Part shown: in pieces, positions 1-12,629 of the stretch
Layout: the number at the start of each line of letters is the position of its first letter
Numbering within the stretch: the stretch's first letter is position 1
From: Chromobotia macracanthus
Taxonomy: Eukaryota > Chordata > Actinopteri > Cypriniformes > Botiidae
Length of the DNA stretch: 64,000 nt
NCBI GenBank assembly: GCA_036877525.1
Contig: JAZGTH010000005.1
Location: 186,001-250,000, forward strand
Reading direction: 5' to 3'
Notes under the pieces: model-generated
Seen by the model: only the letters and a program-made list of their open reading frames with translations
Databases searched by the model: none
Told to the model about the DNA's origin: nothing
Position numbers and translations under genes: made by a program

Positions 1-132
1 GGCTCAAAATCAAAACCCGTCAAGCACCAAATCAGAGTTAATATAAACAACAGCCGGCCAGTAATTACATTAGGAACAGAAAGAGGGCTAGAGTTCGGAC
101 ATATTAAAGGTAACAAACATAAATTCTATAAA

Positions 133-345
133 TTGGGGCAGTTGTGGCCTACTGGTTAGAGTGTCGAACCTATAACTCGAAGACTGCAGGTTCAATTGTG
201 TATGCCAGAAGGAAACAACAGAGGTACAACTGAGCAAGGCACATTTCCCCCAGTTGCCTTGGGTACTGCAATGAATGGCTGCCCAGTGCTCTGGGTGTGT
301 GTTCATGGATTGCAGTGCATGTGTTCACCAACAGCCAGAGCAGAA
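133..345 (+). mobile_element. tRNA-derived SINE, HE1-like
   Basis: The 5' part is tRNA-like: an A-box-like stretch (TGGCCTACTGGTTAGAG) at about 147 and a B-box-like GGTTCAATTGT at about 189. The 3' part (GCTGCCCAGTGCTCTGGGTG, about 280) closely resembles the 3' end of the LINE at 4945-5010, as expected for a SINE that borrows LINE machinery. I place it in the HE1-type SINEs of fish from memory. The exact 3' end is uncertain. Confidence 0.75.
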
Positions 346-1770
346 ATATACACAGCTAACAAAAAATAATGCAAGATACAAATTTCAATATTACATGGTT
401 AAAACATATGTATGACTGGTAAATGATCTAAAATTAACATTTTGGACCCAGCGTGGATGATTATTGCTTACAGTGTGTGTATGAGATGTTTTCTTTCCTT
501 AGGATAACTGTACATAGAGATAAACATCCAGAGGTGAACATGTCTTATGAAAACACACACTGGATTCAGTTTTGAAAGCTCAGTTTTCACTGCTCATTGT
601 GGCTGTAAAGTGATGTACATTTTAAACATGACATTATAAAATAATTATAAAATTATAAAAAGTTTAATTTCATTATAAAATTAAACATTAAATTATAAAA
701 CTAAAATATATACAGAATTTTTCAGCTAAATCAAATTCATATTTATTTGTATAGCGCTTTTCACTATATGTGTATAATATATATATAGTTTCAAAGCTGC
801 TTTACAGAAATGCAACAGAATGTACATTGCCAGAAAACCGTTATTTGAAGTGATTTAGGAATTGCAAGAATTGCAGATGTTAGTTAGATCAACACATTTT
901 TCAATAAGATAAATTTTTCAGTAAGATCAATACTTTTTTGCAAAAGAATTTTTTTACAGCCATGTCCTAACTAGACACTATGCCAAGACACATGATAAAA
1001 AGTATTTTTTCCATGTTAATCATTTTTGTCCTAAGCAGCTGCGAAGGCAATACGCTATAAGCGATAGTGAATATTTTAGAAATGGCTTCTTTTTCTGTGA
1101 CATTGCGGCTGTAACAGTAAACAAACATAACAATGTAACAGTAAACACATTAGATTACTAGAGGATTTTCTCACACGTGTTGGTTTGACCAACATTATGC
1201 AGACAAAAGTGATCAAAATAAACCCAATAAACTGACTTATGTTTTCATAGTAGAGAAAAGCCTCATGTCAGCCAAATAACGGAAAACAACGGAAGTCTAT
1301 GAGGTCTTTATTAATAAAGTGAAACAAACAGGTGAGTGTGTACTTTGTGTGCTTTTTGTTTGTCTCTTTTTTAAGTAACAGATGTTTTTGTACATACCCC
1401 TGAATGTAGGAACTAATATTTCCACGTCTTTGATGTCTAAACAAGAAACAGAACATGACTATGGGTGGTATGAGCCATGTAAATGTACGTCCATCCAAAC
1501 ACACCAAAACAGGTCTGTAAGGTGTTTCACCTTACTGCTTCAGCACCGCACACACACTTATCTGCAGAATTTGCTTGTTTCTAAAGCCCAGACAAATACT
1601 AATGACTCATTGGCATATGCTAAGGGTCACATACCAAAATATATGGGGGTATGTTTTCACATTTCCAATGGTGTCACATGACCTTATCACAGCAGGCCTT
1701 AAGAATTATGACAGTCCAAATAGGATCCAAACATTTACAACAGCTGACAGACTGCTAGATGGAATACTTA
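346..1770. other. pdlim4 intron 2: no gene seen
   Basis: AT-rich intronic sequence. At about 735-825 there is an antisense LINE 3' tail of the type with TTATTTGTATAGCGCTTTTCAC followed by a GCTGCTTTACAGAAA block, matching the tails at 37235 and 38930. I see no further coding or RNA signal; the short ORFs here look random. Confidence 0.5.
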
Positions 1771-2601
1771 TTAAAGGGATAGTTCACCGATAAATGAAAA
1801 TTCTGTCATTAATTACTGTCTTTCCACAAATTAAGATATTTTTGATGAAGTCCGAGAGCTTTCTGACCCCCCCATAGACAGCAAAGCAAATACCATTTTC
1901 AAAGCCCAGAACGTTGAATAAAACATCATTAAAATAGTCCATGTGACCACTGTGGTTCAACCTTCATTTTATGAAGAGACAAGAATACTTTGTGTAAAAC
2001 AACAAAAATGACTCAACATTTTCTTTCTTTTCCGTGTTAGTCTCTGACGCACATTCACTAGAGCACCAGGATGCAGACGCGTGGTGCTGACAGAGGAGCC
2101 AATGTTCTGACATAGAACCTAGAAGACAAAAACATTTTGACATCTGCAGACATATTTACAAAGACTGTTAATGTACAGCGACTTCCTTGTAAACACAATA
2201 CAGCGATTTTGGTTTTACCTCATATTGTAGCATCCTACATCAGAACCATGTGCATGTGTCGTGGTGCTCTTGTGAATGTGCGTCTGAGACTAACACAGAT
2301 AAGAAAATGTTGAATAAAGTAGTATTTTGGTTTCCTTTTTTTGCACAAAAATATTCTTGCCGGTTCATAAAATTAAGGTTGAACCACAGTGGTCACATGG
2401 ACTATTTTAACGATGTCTTAATAACCTTTCTAGGCCTTGAAAATGGTATTTACTTTGCTGTGTATGAGAGGATCAGAAAGCTCTCAAATTTCATAAAAAA
2501 TATCTTAATTTGTGTTCCAAAGATGATTGAAGGTCTTACAGTGTGAAATGACATGAGGATAATTAATGACAGAATCATTATTTGGTGAACTGTCCCTTTA
2601 A
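1771..2601. mobile_element. Foldback MITE with TTAA target duplication
   Basis: The ends are TTAA-AGGGATAGTTCACC on the left and GGTGAACTGTCCCT-TTAA on the right. The inverted arms extend some 250-280 bp: CCATGTGACCACTGTGGTTC near 1939 is answered in reverse complement near 2380-2400. The TTAA duplication suggests a piggyBac- or Kolobok-type transposase in trans; that assignment is inference. It encodes nothing and belongs to the very common GGGATAGTTCACC repeats of cyprinids. Confidence 0.85.
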
Positions 2602-2891
2602 AGTATACAATAATACTAGATGGTAAGTATTAACGCAGATATTAAGGACACGTGTGATCATATTTTTACCTGATCAACAGAAAAAAAAATCCACCAATTT
2701 ACACTGAAAGGAAAGACATGGGGCCTCCAGACACCAGAACATCATGTGACCAGGCTCTTAATTTGGGCCAATAACCATCCAGCCAGAACATACACTCTGC
2801 ATAGCAACATAAAAAAAACATCTTATATAACCTTAGAAACTGCACAACAATACCATGTCAATTCAGTAAATTAATGTGTATTACTGGAAAT

Positions 2892-2990
2892 TAAAGGGAT
2901 AGTTCACCCAAACATTAAAACTTTGCTGATACTGAGATGCAGGTGACATTGTAAAGAAGATTTTTAGCTAAAATTATTGTCTTTGATGAT
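2892..2990 (+). mobile_element. Partial GGGATAGTTCACCC MITE end
   Basis: One terminus of the same family as 1771-2601 (TTAAAGGGATAGTTCACCC) followed by about 80 bp of subterminal sequence. No matching right end was found before the unrelated palindrome at 3045, so it is truncated. Confidence 0.6.
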
Positions 2991-3030
2991 AAAATTTGAG
3001 TCCGCGGCTGCCGTGTATTTAAGGTTTAAA

Positions 3031-3096
3031 CACAAAAGTAATCCCTTTTGTGTTGCCTGTAACACAAAAGTTACAGGCAACACAAAAGTAATCCCA
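3031..3096. repeat. Perfect 19-bp palindrome nested in direct repeats
   Basis: Arms 3045-3063 and 3070-3088 are perfectly complementary (CTTTTGTGTTGCCTGTAAC) around a 6-nt loop. The direct repeat ACACAAAAGTAATCCC sits on both sides (about 3030-3045 and 3080-3095). This looks like a small insertion or a foldback of local sequence; no known family was recognised. Confidence 0.8.
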
Positions 3097-3539
3097 GCGG
3101 CTCCCGGTGATATATTGAGGTCTTTTTGTGCAGGTATTCAATTTTGTGCAGGACTTTTATTTTGAAATGTTTTTTTTTGTTTTGGAAAAAACACAGAGCA
3201 GAAGTGGAGGTGAATAAACGAATGTTAGTGAAGAGAAAGAGAAAAAAGCCAGCTTTTTTGTAAATTCCTTGCTTTTACATGGACTTAAGATGTTTTGTAT
3301 TGTCATTTTGAAGTGAAGCTGATTCAGACTGCTACTATTGTACAGTTGTAGCCAAAAGAAGAAACCTATTGCACCTGGGATCAATTTTCTTTTTATTTAT
3401 ATTTAAATTTTTCTTCCTCTACATTCAATATTTTTTTTTTGTTCGTATGGACATTTGTATGGACTTTCTGAACTAGTTGCCCCATAAGCAGCCAGCTCAC
3501 ACCACCACCAACTCCAACACCCGACCCACCCACACCCAA

Positions 3540-5090
3540 AATTTTACTCACCTCTTTTACTACGCTCAGTGAAGCAGAGGTGTCCAAACTTCTATGCTGT
3601 CACCCCACTACCTGCCCACTCGACCCAACCCCTTCCCATCTCATACAGGCCATATCAAGCTCACTCACAACCTCACTTACACACATAATTAACTCATCCC
3701 TTCTTACTGGCACATTTTTCTCCGCATTTAAGCAAGCCCTGGTTACTCCTCTGCTTAAAAAACACTCGATACTTCCATTACTTAAATCTACAGACCTGTA
3801 TCACTCCTTCCGTCCATACCAAAAACACTTGAACGGGCTGTTCTCAACCAGATCACATCTCTCCTCTTACAGAATAACTGGCTTGACAACATGCAGTCTG
3901 GCTTCAAGAACAAACACTCCACCGAGACTGTGCCTTGAGGATAGCTAAAGCGTAGCCAAATCCTCCGTACTATTGCTACTCGATCTGTCTGCAGCCTTTG
4001 ACACGGTCAACCACCAGATCCTTTTTAACACCCTGTCCTCTCTGGGGATCCAAGGATCTGCACTCCAGTGGTTTCAGTCCTACTTCTCCGATAGATCCTA
4101 CAAGATGTCGTAGAGAGGTGAGCTGTCCAAATTGCATCACATGATTACTGGGGTCCCACAAGAATTAGTCCTTGGACCTCTTCTGTTCTCCATTTACAGC
4201 ACATCATTAGGTTCTATTATCCAATCAAATGGCTTCTCTTACCACTGCTATGCTGATGATACCTAGATCTTCTTCTCCTTCCAGCCTGATGACCACACAA
4301 TAATGGCACGCATATCCACCTGTCTGGAAGACATCTCGACCTGGATGGCAAAACACCACCTACAATTCAACCTAGCCAAGACTGAACTTCTCGTTCTTCC
4401 AGGTAAACCGACTCCCTTACACAATTTCACAGTCCAACTTGGCTCCACAACCCTAACACCAACAAGGACAGCCAGACACCTTGGTGTAGTCTGACATTTT
4501 CTGACCACCATCAGAAAAATCCAGCCTTACTTCACTGAACATTCAACACAGCTCCTTATCCAGGCCCTTGTCATTTCAAGGCTGGACTACTGCAATCCTC
4601 TGCTGGCCAGCCTTCCAACACGGGCACTCAAACCACTACAACTAATTCAGAATTCTTCTCATTGCCCTTCACTGGTTACCAGTTCAAATGTCTACTTCTT
4701 GCATACAAAACCACTACTGGCTCTGCACCAGCCTATCTTCACAAACTCATTCACATCTACACCCCTTCCAGATCCCTACAGTCAGCAAAAGGATGTTGCC
4801 TGGTAATACCCTCTTCAAAGGGAACCCTATCACTTGCTCGCATATTCATCTTCACTATCCCTTCCTGGTGGAATAATCTCCCAAACTCTGTTCGGTCTGC
4901 TACATCTCTCACCACATTAAAAAAACAGCTAAAAACTGGGTGCAGTAGTGTGCTGCCCACTGCTCTGGGTGGGTGTGTGTGTTCATGACTTGCAGTGTGT
5001 GTTCACTCCTCACCAGTGATGGGTTAAATGCAGAGGTCACATTTCAGGTATGGGTTACCTTATCTGACAAATATGTCACTTTCGTGAAAA
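3540..5090 (+). mobile_element. 5'-truncated L2-clade LINE, ORF2 fragment (broken)
   Basis: Reading plus-strand frames gives the thumb-side linker (TTCPLDPTPSHLIQAIS), then reverse transcriptase motifs DLSAAFDTVNHQI at about 3985, TGVPQ at about 4148 and YHCYADDT at about 4243, where the residue after DDT is a stop instead of Q. The connection domain (ALVISRLDYCNPLLASLP) and a WWNNLP block follow. Several stops and frame shifts make it a pseudogene. The 5' part (ORF1, endonuclease) is missing. The 3' tail at 4945-5090 shares its sequence with the SINE at 133-345. L2/CR1 clade assignment is from remembered family motifs. Confidence 0.85.
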
Positions 5091-6678
5091 GAAGTGAAAA
5101 GTAATATTTAAGTACTAATATTTAGTAGTAATTAAAGTAATATTTACGGCAAACTGCCAGTTGAACTGAATATAATTTAAACATCTTGTGGGAACTGTTG
5201 CCTTAATTCTGTTAATTTAAATATTACAGCAGAAAACATAGAGACTCTAAACACAAACTTGAGTTAAGTGAATCTTTGTTTCTTTTCCTATGTACTTTAC
5301 TCATTGGTCAATTCACAAATGAAGTGAAACAAGGGTTTATTTTTATTTTCTATTTGTCATTGTTCCTTTATTTGTTTTCTCTTTGTTTATTGAACAGTTG
5401 AATTAGTTTAGTTTTAAAATTTTAAAGTTTAGTTTTTATCTTGACATTCCCTTTGTCTTGTGATGACAAGACCAATCAATGACCTGGAATGGCCTGAGGG
5501 TTTGGGTGAACTATCCTTTTGACAGTAGGGTAGGCAGTTTTGGAGAGGATAGCAATAACAAGCTATCTTTAAAAACATAAGATTCCGCCCTCCCTTCAGA
5601 TTGTATCCAAAGCCACACCTTCTCCAACACATAAACATAGTTAGACTGGCAATGATTGGACCAAATCGAACCAAATGCAATGATTAGACAGACATTCTTT
5701 GGTCTTATGCCTTCCACAGAAGATATACCTTTATATAAATATATTTATATCAATTAGATTTTGCTATCAGGATGTGAAGAGACTAATCAGCATAACCAAA
5801 ACATGTTTCTGGAAAAAAACGCCTGCCCTGCCTTTAAGTGATTTAAAGTTTGACTGAAGGTGATGTTATTGGCTGTGGAAGGAAACAGTTTTCAGGTTCC
5901 CAGTTGTGTCCTGAAATAAATGTCCAACTCCTGAGTGAATGTACAACTTACTGATCAGAGCTGATATATAAGCAGGTCTACCAACAGGGCAAGATATTTC
6001 CATACACAAGCTCAGCTCAAGTAAGTAACACATACCAAATATGGGCAGAATCAGCCATGGTGCCTCTGTGAATCTCACAGGCAGGAAATCAATTTGTGTG
6101 GCCGTGTCTTTTATCCTAATGTCATTTCTATGGCAATAGATGAATATTTTCTGAGAAGGATTATGACACTATAATGTTGAGTAAAAACAGAATAATCATG
6201 CACTGTTTCTCTCAATACAAATTTGTAACAAATAATTTTAAATGCATCACTGCAAATTGAAACCATATCTATATTTGTATTACTCTTGCAAGTACTATGT
6301 ACTTTGCATTGTGTGTTACATTTGTTCTTGGTTCTTTTACAACGTTAAATAACTAATTGTAAATGTTGCTAAATAAAAAGATGAAAACCACATGACATAA
6401 TGTCACTCCTAGTGCCAGCTGTGTGCTGTGTATTTCAGGACACAAATATATAATACTGAACTTACACCAATTTTTTTAAATAGATTTAACCCTTTTAGTG
6501 TGTAATTAAAAAGTGTGTTCTTGTGTTACTGTGATGTGCTCAGGGGCATTCTGCTTCTACACTATTGTAGTCAACTTTTTAACTATTAAATATTAATAGT
6601 CATGCAGAATTGTCTCCTGTTACACAGAACAGCATCCTAAAAGATGTGCATGTCATTTAATGTGATGTGCAGCAGTAC
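5091..6678. other. pdlim4 intron 2: nothing recognised
   Basis: AT-rich sequence. A short GGTGAACTATCCTTTT at about 5505 recalls the end of the GGGATAGTTCACC family, but no second end is nearby. No exon with a plausible PDLIM4 match was seen on the minus strand. Confidence 0.4.
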
Positions 6679-6830
6679 CTGTTGATGACCAGCACCAGCT
6701 GATTCGTGCAAGATTTGATGCGGTTCTGGGCCTCCATGTGTGTCATGCTTTCCGTACTGTCTCCATTGATGGCCAGGATGGTGTCTCCAGGGCTCAAATC
6801 ACTCAGTGCTGCTTTACTTCCAGGTGTTAT
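6679..6830 (-). CDS. pdlim4: PDLIM4 coding exon 2 (PDZ domain, second half)
   Basis: PDLIM4 (RIL) is a cytoskeletal adaptor with an N-terminal PDZ domain, which binds alpha-actinin, and a C-terminal LIM domain. This 152-nt exon encodes ITPGSKAALSDLSPGD followed by TILAINGDSTESMTHMEAQN, the core of an ALP/enigma-family PDZ domain. It is bounded on the minus strand by an acceptor ending CTCAG (after 6830) and a GTACTG donor (below 6679). It starts in phase 0, which fits exon 1 exactly, and ends with two bases of a split codon. The following exons should lie left of position 1. Intron 1 is about 10.8 kb and transposon-filled. Confidence 0.85.
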
Positions 6831-7318
6831 CTGAGACAGGGAAGAAACGGTAGAAAGGTTAGGAAGTACCACAATCTAACCAATCACTGCAGGACTGGAG
6901 TCAAATGTGGAGTCAGTTAGCTGATTCATGTGACATAAGGACACACACACAGCTCGGCGTTATCATTCTCCCTCTGAATATTTTAAATTGATTGGAAGAT
7001 ATTTCAAAGGGCTTGTCTGTCAGTATTCAGAAGTGTTTATGTTTAAAATCTCATAAAGAAATGTCATATTGCACCTCATAATAAAAAATATGATGTTTTT
7101 AAAATGATAATTAGTCTTAAATAGATAAAGAGTTCTTTCTAAACATATTAACACAATCAATTCAGCATACATTACAGTCAGCAAACATTAGGTTTATTAA
7201 AACACACACATATACAAAATGATTTTTCCCCATAACAGTTTGTTATTGATGATTGGGGCTTAAATGTGTTTATATGTTAAAATATTGTCAAAATGAATGA
7301 ATAATGAAAAATCATGTC

Positions 7319-8109
7319 CAGGGCAGAGCCAGGAAATTTTCATAATTGTGGTCAGGCAGGGGCCAGCAATCACTCTGGGGTGGCACAGAAATCATTATAC
7401 AAACAAAGAAGGCATTCATGTATTCTTAAAATCTTTTTATAAAATATTTTAAATGCCCCAAAAGTACTACAGTTACTACAATGACATTTTAATTAAAAGA
7501 TCACCAAATAATCTAAAGTTGTTATAAAATACTTGTTCCAAACAAGCTGAGCCATGTTGTTTCAAACTGTTTAATGAAATTAAACTTGTGCATTTTGGCT
7601 TAAATGTAAATTTTTATATTTTTCAGAGCTGCAAAAACTATTTTAAAAGGACTACAAAAGCACAGCAATTATATACTGAGTTTAATTTATTTCAAGTGTA
7701 AAAAGCAAACTCACAAGCTGTTTTCAAAACCCTTGATAATACCATCATAAGCAACTAGATGGATTCTATGACTACTGTGGTTTAAAGCAAAGACATTTAC
7801 AGAAACGCTCACGTTACTAACAACAAAGCACATGTGTGTAAATCACACAATATCTTTGTTCTCCCAGAGGACTGATCCCTATATGAAGTCTTAAGTGCAC
7901 TCATTTCACTCCTCCTCTCACTGCTTCCCTTGAGGCGCATCTCAAACGATTACTACTGATTACAGATGAGTTGCAACTTATGGGAGCTGTCTGAGGTCCT
8001 CCTAAAGCCATATCTCAGTAATTACTTTGTCTTAAAATGCAATTACAGGCAGGATGGCCAATGGGATTCCCCGGACTTTGCCCATGGGCACCCACTGGCT
8101 CTGCCCCTG
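7319..8109 (+). mobile_element. hAT-like non-autonomous element
   Basis: The ends are CAGGGCAGAGCC and GGCTCTGCCCCTG, inverted repeats of the hAT kind. The 8 bases outside (ATCATGTC and CTCAAGTC) agree at 6 of 8 positions, as expected for an old 8-bp duplication. The body (a GGGGTGGCACAGAAA block, an AAGAAGGCATTCATGTATTC block) recurs in reverse orientation at 22459-23200. No transposase coding was seen. Confidence 0.75.
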
Positions 8110-9109
8110 CTCAAGTCACATTTTAATACATATTAGACTTTACTTCAGACTTAACCTGTATTGACTTCAGATTAAACTTGACTCATAAATACATAAATCC
8201 TGAACTCCGGATATCCAGTTTTTCCTGCATTGAAATTTTTTTGGCGGCCACCAAACTGAATTTTTGTCCAGCCAAAGCTTTATATCATTTAATGTGATTT
8301 ATGGGCAGTGTATATGACTGCTGCACTTGTGTTGCATGTGTGTTGATGACTGCAGGAGAAAAATTGCAGATACCATCCCCCCCGCACTCTCTCACTCTGT
8401 TTCCAAACTAGCAGCACTACTGTCTCTGCTCTCTGTCTGCCTTGCACAATCAAAACCAACTGACACAATGGTAAAAGGTCAAAAGACTGAATCCATTTTC
8501 CATGTGATGCGGTCAGATAATTTTTTAAACCAAAATACTGCTGGGCTAAATTGTGCTCAATACACATTGTCTTATTTTCTCTGACATGCATTCTGTAGTG
8601 TTTGAGTCCTGATTGGCAAAGATTGAAGATTACAGAAATTAATTCCAGCAATTTTTTAAAGCCAAAAAAGCCAACCAACAATGCCACATGGTTGCTTTCC
8701 TACAACTCTTCTTCCACACCTTTATTGGTACAACATATCAACCCTTAGAACCCCCTTGTGGACAGTAATACAAAGACACAACATATCCCCCCCTTTTTTA
8801 TACATTCCTCACAAATCTCTAAATTAATTGCAATAATCCAAAATTGAAGTTGTAGTACAGTAGTCAAGTAGTTTATACAGCATAACTGTTTTTTAACATA
8901 CATAATGGAACAATGCATTACTTTAATAACAATTATTTTTAAAACTAACATAGTCCTGCAACCAACACGAAGGCCATCTAACACATGCTGAAACTCTTTC
9001 AGGAGCAGAAGAAAGATCTAGAGGAGAAGTAAGAGTAACAATTTTTAATTAGTAATTTCCATAGTTTATTTAATTTATATTAATTTATAGTTTATTTTTA
9101 GGCAACATT
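8110..9109. other. pdlim4 intron 1: nothing recognised
   Basis: No convincing ORF, repeat end or RNA signal. The 132-codon minus-strand ORF at 8289-8687 shows no recognisable domain, splice context or repeat signature and is treated as chance. Confidence 0.35.
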
Positions 9110-11095
9110 CTAGAAGTAGAAAGTGGGACAGTCTGAAAGGGCAAGGCCACATTCATTCTTGGTTGAAAGTTCCATGGATGCCAGGGTTGAAGACAGATGA
9201 GATGCAGCGGGTAACTGCCAGTAATAACAGCTTTGTATGGTTCTCATTTAACGGGCACACATTTTCAGGTTCCTGGACAGGTTCTCGTCTGCATTGGCAT
9301 ATCAACTGCCTGGAGCTGTTGGCAGTTCTGCTTGCCCTGCGGAGGCTCCGGCCAGTGGTCCATGGCGCATATTGATACGGACAGACAACACAGCAACAAT
9401 GACTTAATAAATATAAATCACCAGGGCAGTACTCGCTCTCATAGCATGTCTCAGATTGCTCGCCTCCTCCTCCTATGGAGTCAGCACAGGTTGAAGTCTC
9501 TGCAAGTCACTCATATCCCAGGCAACCTCAATTGCACAGTATATGCTGTGGTCCAGCTTATATGGGACTGGTTCAGAGTGGCACAGGTGAATCTCTTTGC
9601 CTCTCAGAAATCAACCTATTGTCCATTTTGGTATGCTCTGACCGAGGCTCCCCTCGGCACAAATGTCTTAGCACACAGCTGGCCCTGGGCTCTGTGCAAG
9701 TACACTTTTGCCCCAATGAGCCTGTTTTCACAGATTCTGTGCAAAGTCAGGGAAGAGAAGGAGCAGGTCTTGATGGTGGCCCCTTTCTGACCCAATCAGA
9801 CTTGGTTCTCGGAGCTGATGCTCCTTTCAACAGCTCCTCCCTATTGCATCTTCCCAGGTCCTTCCTCAGGGGCAGGGCACAATATGGCACCCCAGACCAG
9901 ACCTCTGGAACCTCTATATATGGTCTCTGGATGGGACATGGAAGACCTAGGTAATTCACCACCAGCAGTGGTAAACACATCTCTCTGGTTAGAGCCTCCT
10001 CTACTAGCTAGCTCTACACTTCGAAGTGGCATTTTTTGTGGACTGGTATTCTTCCTGGGTGGAAGACTCATGGACATACCCTATCGGATCTATGCTCATC
10101 TTCCTACAAAAGAGGTTAAAGAGACAACTGTCTTCCTCCACCCTGCAGGTGAATGTGGCTGCACATCATGTCACACTAGATTGGTCCTTATGGCCCTTAG
10201 GAGTCTTCCCTTTGAGCCTTTGGAGTCAGATGAGCTTTGTGCTCTCTCTCAGAAGATGGCCCTCCTGATGTGCTTGCTTCTATCAAGAGGGTTTGGCATC
10301 TGCAGGAACTGTCTGAGTGCCTCCAGTTCTGACCATGACTTTCTTGCATTATTCCGAGACCTCATCTGGGCTACATGTACAAGGTTTCCACAACTTCCTT
10401 CAAGGACCAAATGGTAAACCTGCAGGCCCTCCCACAGTCGGAGGGCCCAACCCTATCCCTGTTGTATCCACTATGCGCTTTGCGTATTTACCTGGACTAC
10501 ATGAAGGAGTTCGGAAGATCTGAGCAGCTTTTTGCTTTGGACGCTAGTAGAAGGGGAAAAGGCTATCCCATCTGATTGTAAATGCCATTCTTTTGGCTTA
10601 CCAATCCCAGGGTGTGCCGACTCCTTTCAGAGTACATGCACACTCAGCTAGATGGATAGCCTCATCTTGGGCCCTTGTGAAAGGCACCCCTTTAGCAGAC
10701 ATCTGCAGAGTTGCGGGCTGGGCCACACCCAATACTTTTGCGCAGTTCTATGACCTCAGTATTAATACAGTTTCTTATACCTTGCTGCTTGTTAGAGCAC
10801 CTTTCCCCCTAGCGGTTATAACGAGTGTTTACCATGCAACATTGGCACATTTATGTACACCATCTCCCTTTAATACCCAGATATCTAGGGCAAAGACTGA
10901 CACGCAAATCCCACTCACCACTTCCTATTGGCACTTACTTCTTAGGCCAAATTTCATTGGTGTTTTATTTAAGAAGCAGAGCAATTGGTATCCCAAGGTC
11001 AAACCCCTAGTGTCACTACATCAACACCACGTCTTGTTCCCTCCATGAGGGAATGGAGGTTACATATGCAACCGAGACGTTTTCTCAAAAGCAAA
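9110..11095 (+). mobile_element. DIRS retrotransposon remnant: RNase H + tyrosine recombinase
   Basis: DIRS elements integrate with a tyrosine recombinase rather than an integrase. In order: RNase H (HINCLELLAVLLALRRLRP near 9303; IRTDNTATM in a shifted frame near 9376; INHQGSTRS; THIPGNLN near 9510), then the spacer typical of the family (FASQKSTYCPFWYALTEAPL), then the recombinase (LSQKMALLM at about 10246; LLYPLCALRIYLDYMKEF near 10460; VHAHSARWIASSWAL near 10632; GWATPNTFAQFYDLS near 10719). The HxxR motif and the presumed nucleophilic Tyr (AQFYDL) are present, but several frame shifts break the reading. The right end (10985-11095) holds the terminal repeat with a GTTCCCTCCATGAGGGAA core and GGTTACATATGCAACC. 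Gag, the reverse transcriptase and the left terminus are missing. Confidence 0.88.
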
Positions 11096-11837
11096 CCTTC
11101 AGGACTGAACTTAGGAGATTGTGTCATCCTGTAGAGGAGTAAACCTTTCAGCAGTGATCACAGGTGATTGTGTCCTCCTGTAGAGGAGCTTACTTTCACA
11201 AGGCAACAATTCTCAATCATTACATCCTCAAACTGTCTTACAGCATTGCCAGGACTCTCTCACAGACTAAGATGGAATGAATTTGTTCAGAAGCTGGTAT
11301 GTTTTTCTCAGTCAACCAATATGGGATTTAACATTACAATCACAAATGCTTAACACCCAATGGAACAAATATCATTTTAGCCACCAGAATTTGTAATGGT
11401 TAGTCCTATGCATGAAGTAGATAATTGACAGCTAATAAATTCAAGAGTAAAATTTACATAAAACAATGTACATAAGCATAGCGTGGCATGGAACAATATA
11501 ACAAGCAACATGAGTACATTTACAATGACAGACAAACTAACATTGTAAACACGGGCATTTATACAAAGACTGATCAGGGGAAACAAGGAACACATACACA
11601 GAGAAAAAGACACAAGGGAACTACAAAACTATGGACAAAAACTACAAATCATGACTTCAAAATAAAAGACATAACAATAAAACACTACAAGATACATTAC
11701 AAAAACATTTACAGACTAATTCTTAATATAAGTTATTCTCTTCCTAACAAGAATACTCTGAATATAATGCCAAACATTTCTAGAATGTAACACCACAGAT
11801 GTCTGTCATTTGAAAGACATATTTGTCAGCATGACAA
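11096..11837. other. pdlim4 intron 1: nothing recognised
   Basis: AT-rich sequence with simple ACA/AAA-rich stretches (about 11490-11720). No gene or repeat end identified. Confidence 0.35.
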
Positions 11838-12625
11838 CATGTTGCAGAGTATTCTACCATTTTAGAAATATTTCTAAATTGCGGCACATGCTTTCTGCTT
11901 CTGATGCAGAAAAGCTTATTCACACATTTATGACCTCATAAATAGATTACTGTAATTCATTGCTGGGTGTTAACAGACCATACCTAAACATGTTTATGCC
12001 GCAAATAGTTTGCTGATTGTAACAGAACTCTAACACTAGTTAGACATTTTATGACACTACATTTTATGACATCTTTTACTATTGTTACACTCTGTAAGCT
12101 GCCTTTACACTAATATCTGTGTAGAGTCTGTTTTGTCTCCATGTCTCAGTCATGGCTCCTGAGGACATCTGATACTGACAGGCCCAGCTCCAGTTCAGCC
12201 TGATACTCAACCCTGTCCACCCAACAAAGAGGACATCTGAAGACAGCAGAGACTGCTCTAGCTCTGGCTAATGCTGGTCCTGGCTAATGATTATTCCACC
12301 CAATGAAGACTATTCATTGGAATAGTCTCCATTCACTGGAAGCAACAAGATCTGCCATCACAACATTCTGATTTATAAGTCACTGTCAGACACTTTCCAG
12401 CCACATCATGTCACACATCTTAACTTCTACAATCAACAGCATTTCATTGACATCAACATAACAGGTCCAAATACTCTATTCTATTATGAACCCTATTCAT
12501 TATTACTTATCTACTTATGGTTCCATTCTATTTCCTATTTCCTGTTTTACCTATTTTCATCAATAGCTCTACTAGTTTGTCTAAAACATGAGTGTGACTC
12601 TGTAAAGCAACTTTGCAACAATGCA
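11838..12625 (+). mobile_element. L2-type LINE 3' fragment
   Basis: At 11838-11970 a frame reads RNISKLRHMLSASDAEKLIH then TFMTS-stop-IDYCNSLLGV, the same connection domain as the large LINE at 39523-41845. It is followed by 650 bp of 3' UTR-like sequence ending in CTGTAAAGCAACTTTGCAAC, a LINE tail of this group. The rest of the ORF is lost. The sequence jumps from coding to UTR near 11975, which suggests an internal deletion. Confidence 0.65.
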
Positions 12626-12629
12626 AATT

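Noticed and set aside
8289..8687. 132-codon minus-strand ORF in pdlim4 intron 1
   Set aside because: No recognisable domain, no splice borders, overlaps an equally featureless plus-strand ORF.
11488..11790. 100-codon plus-strand ORF rich in Thr, Lys and His
   Set aside because: It reads an A/C-rich low-complexity stretch; composition alone explains the open frame.
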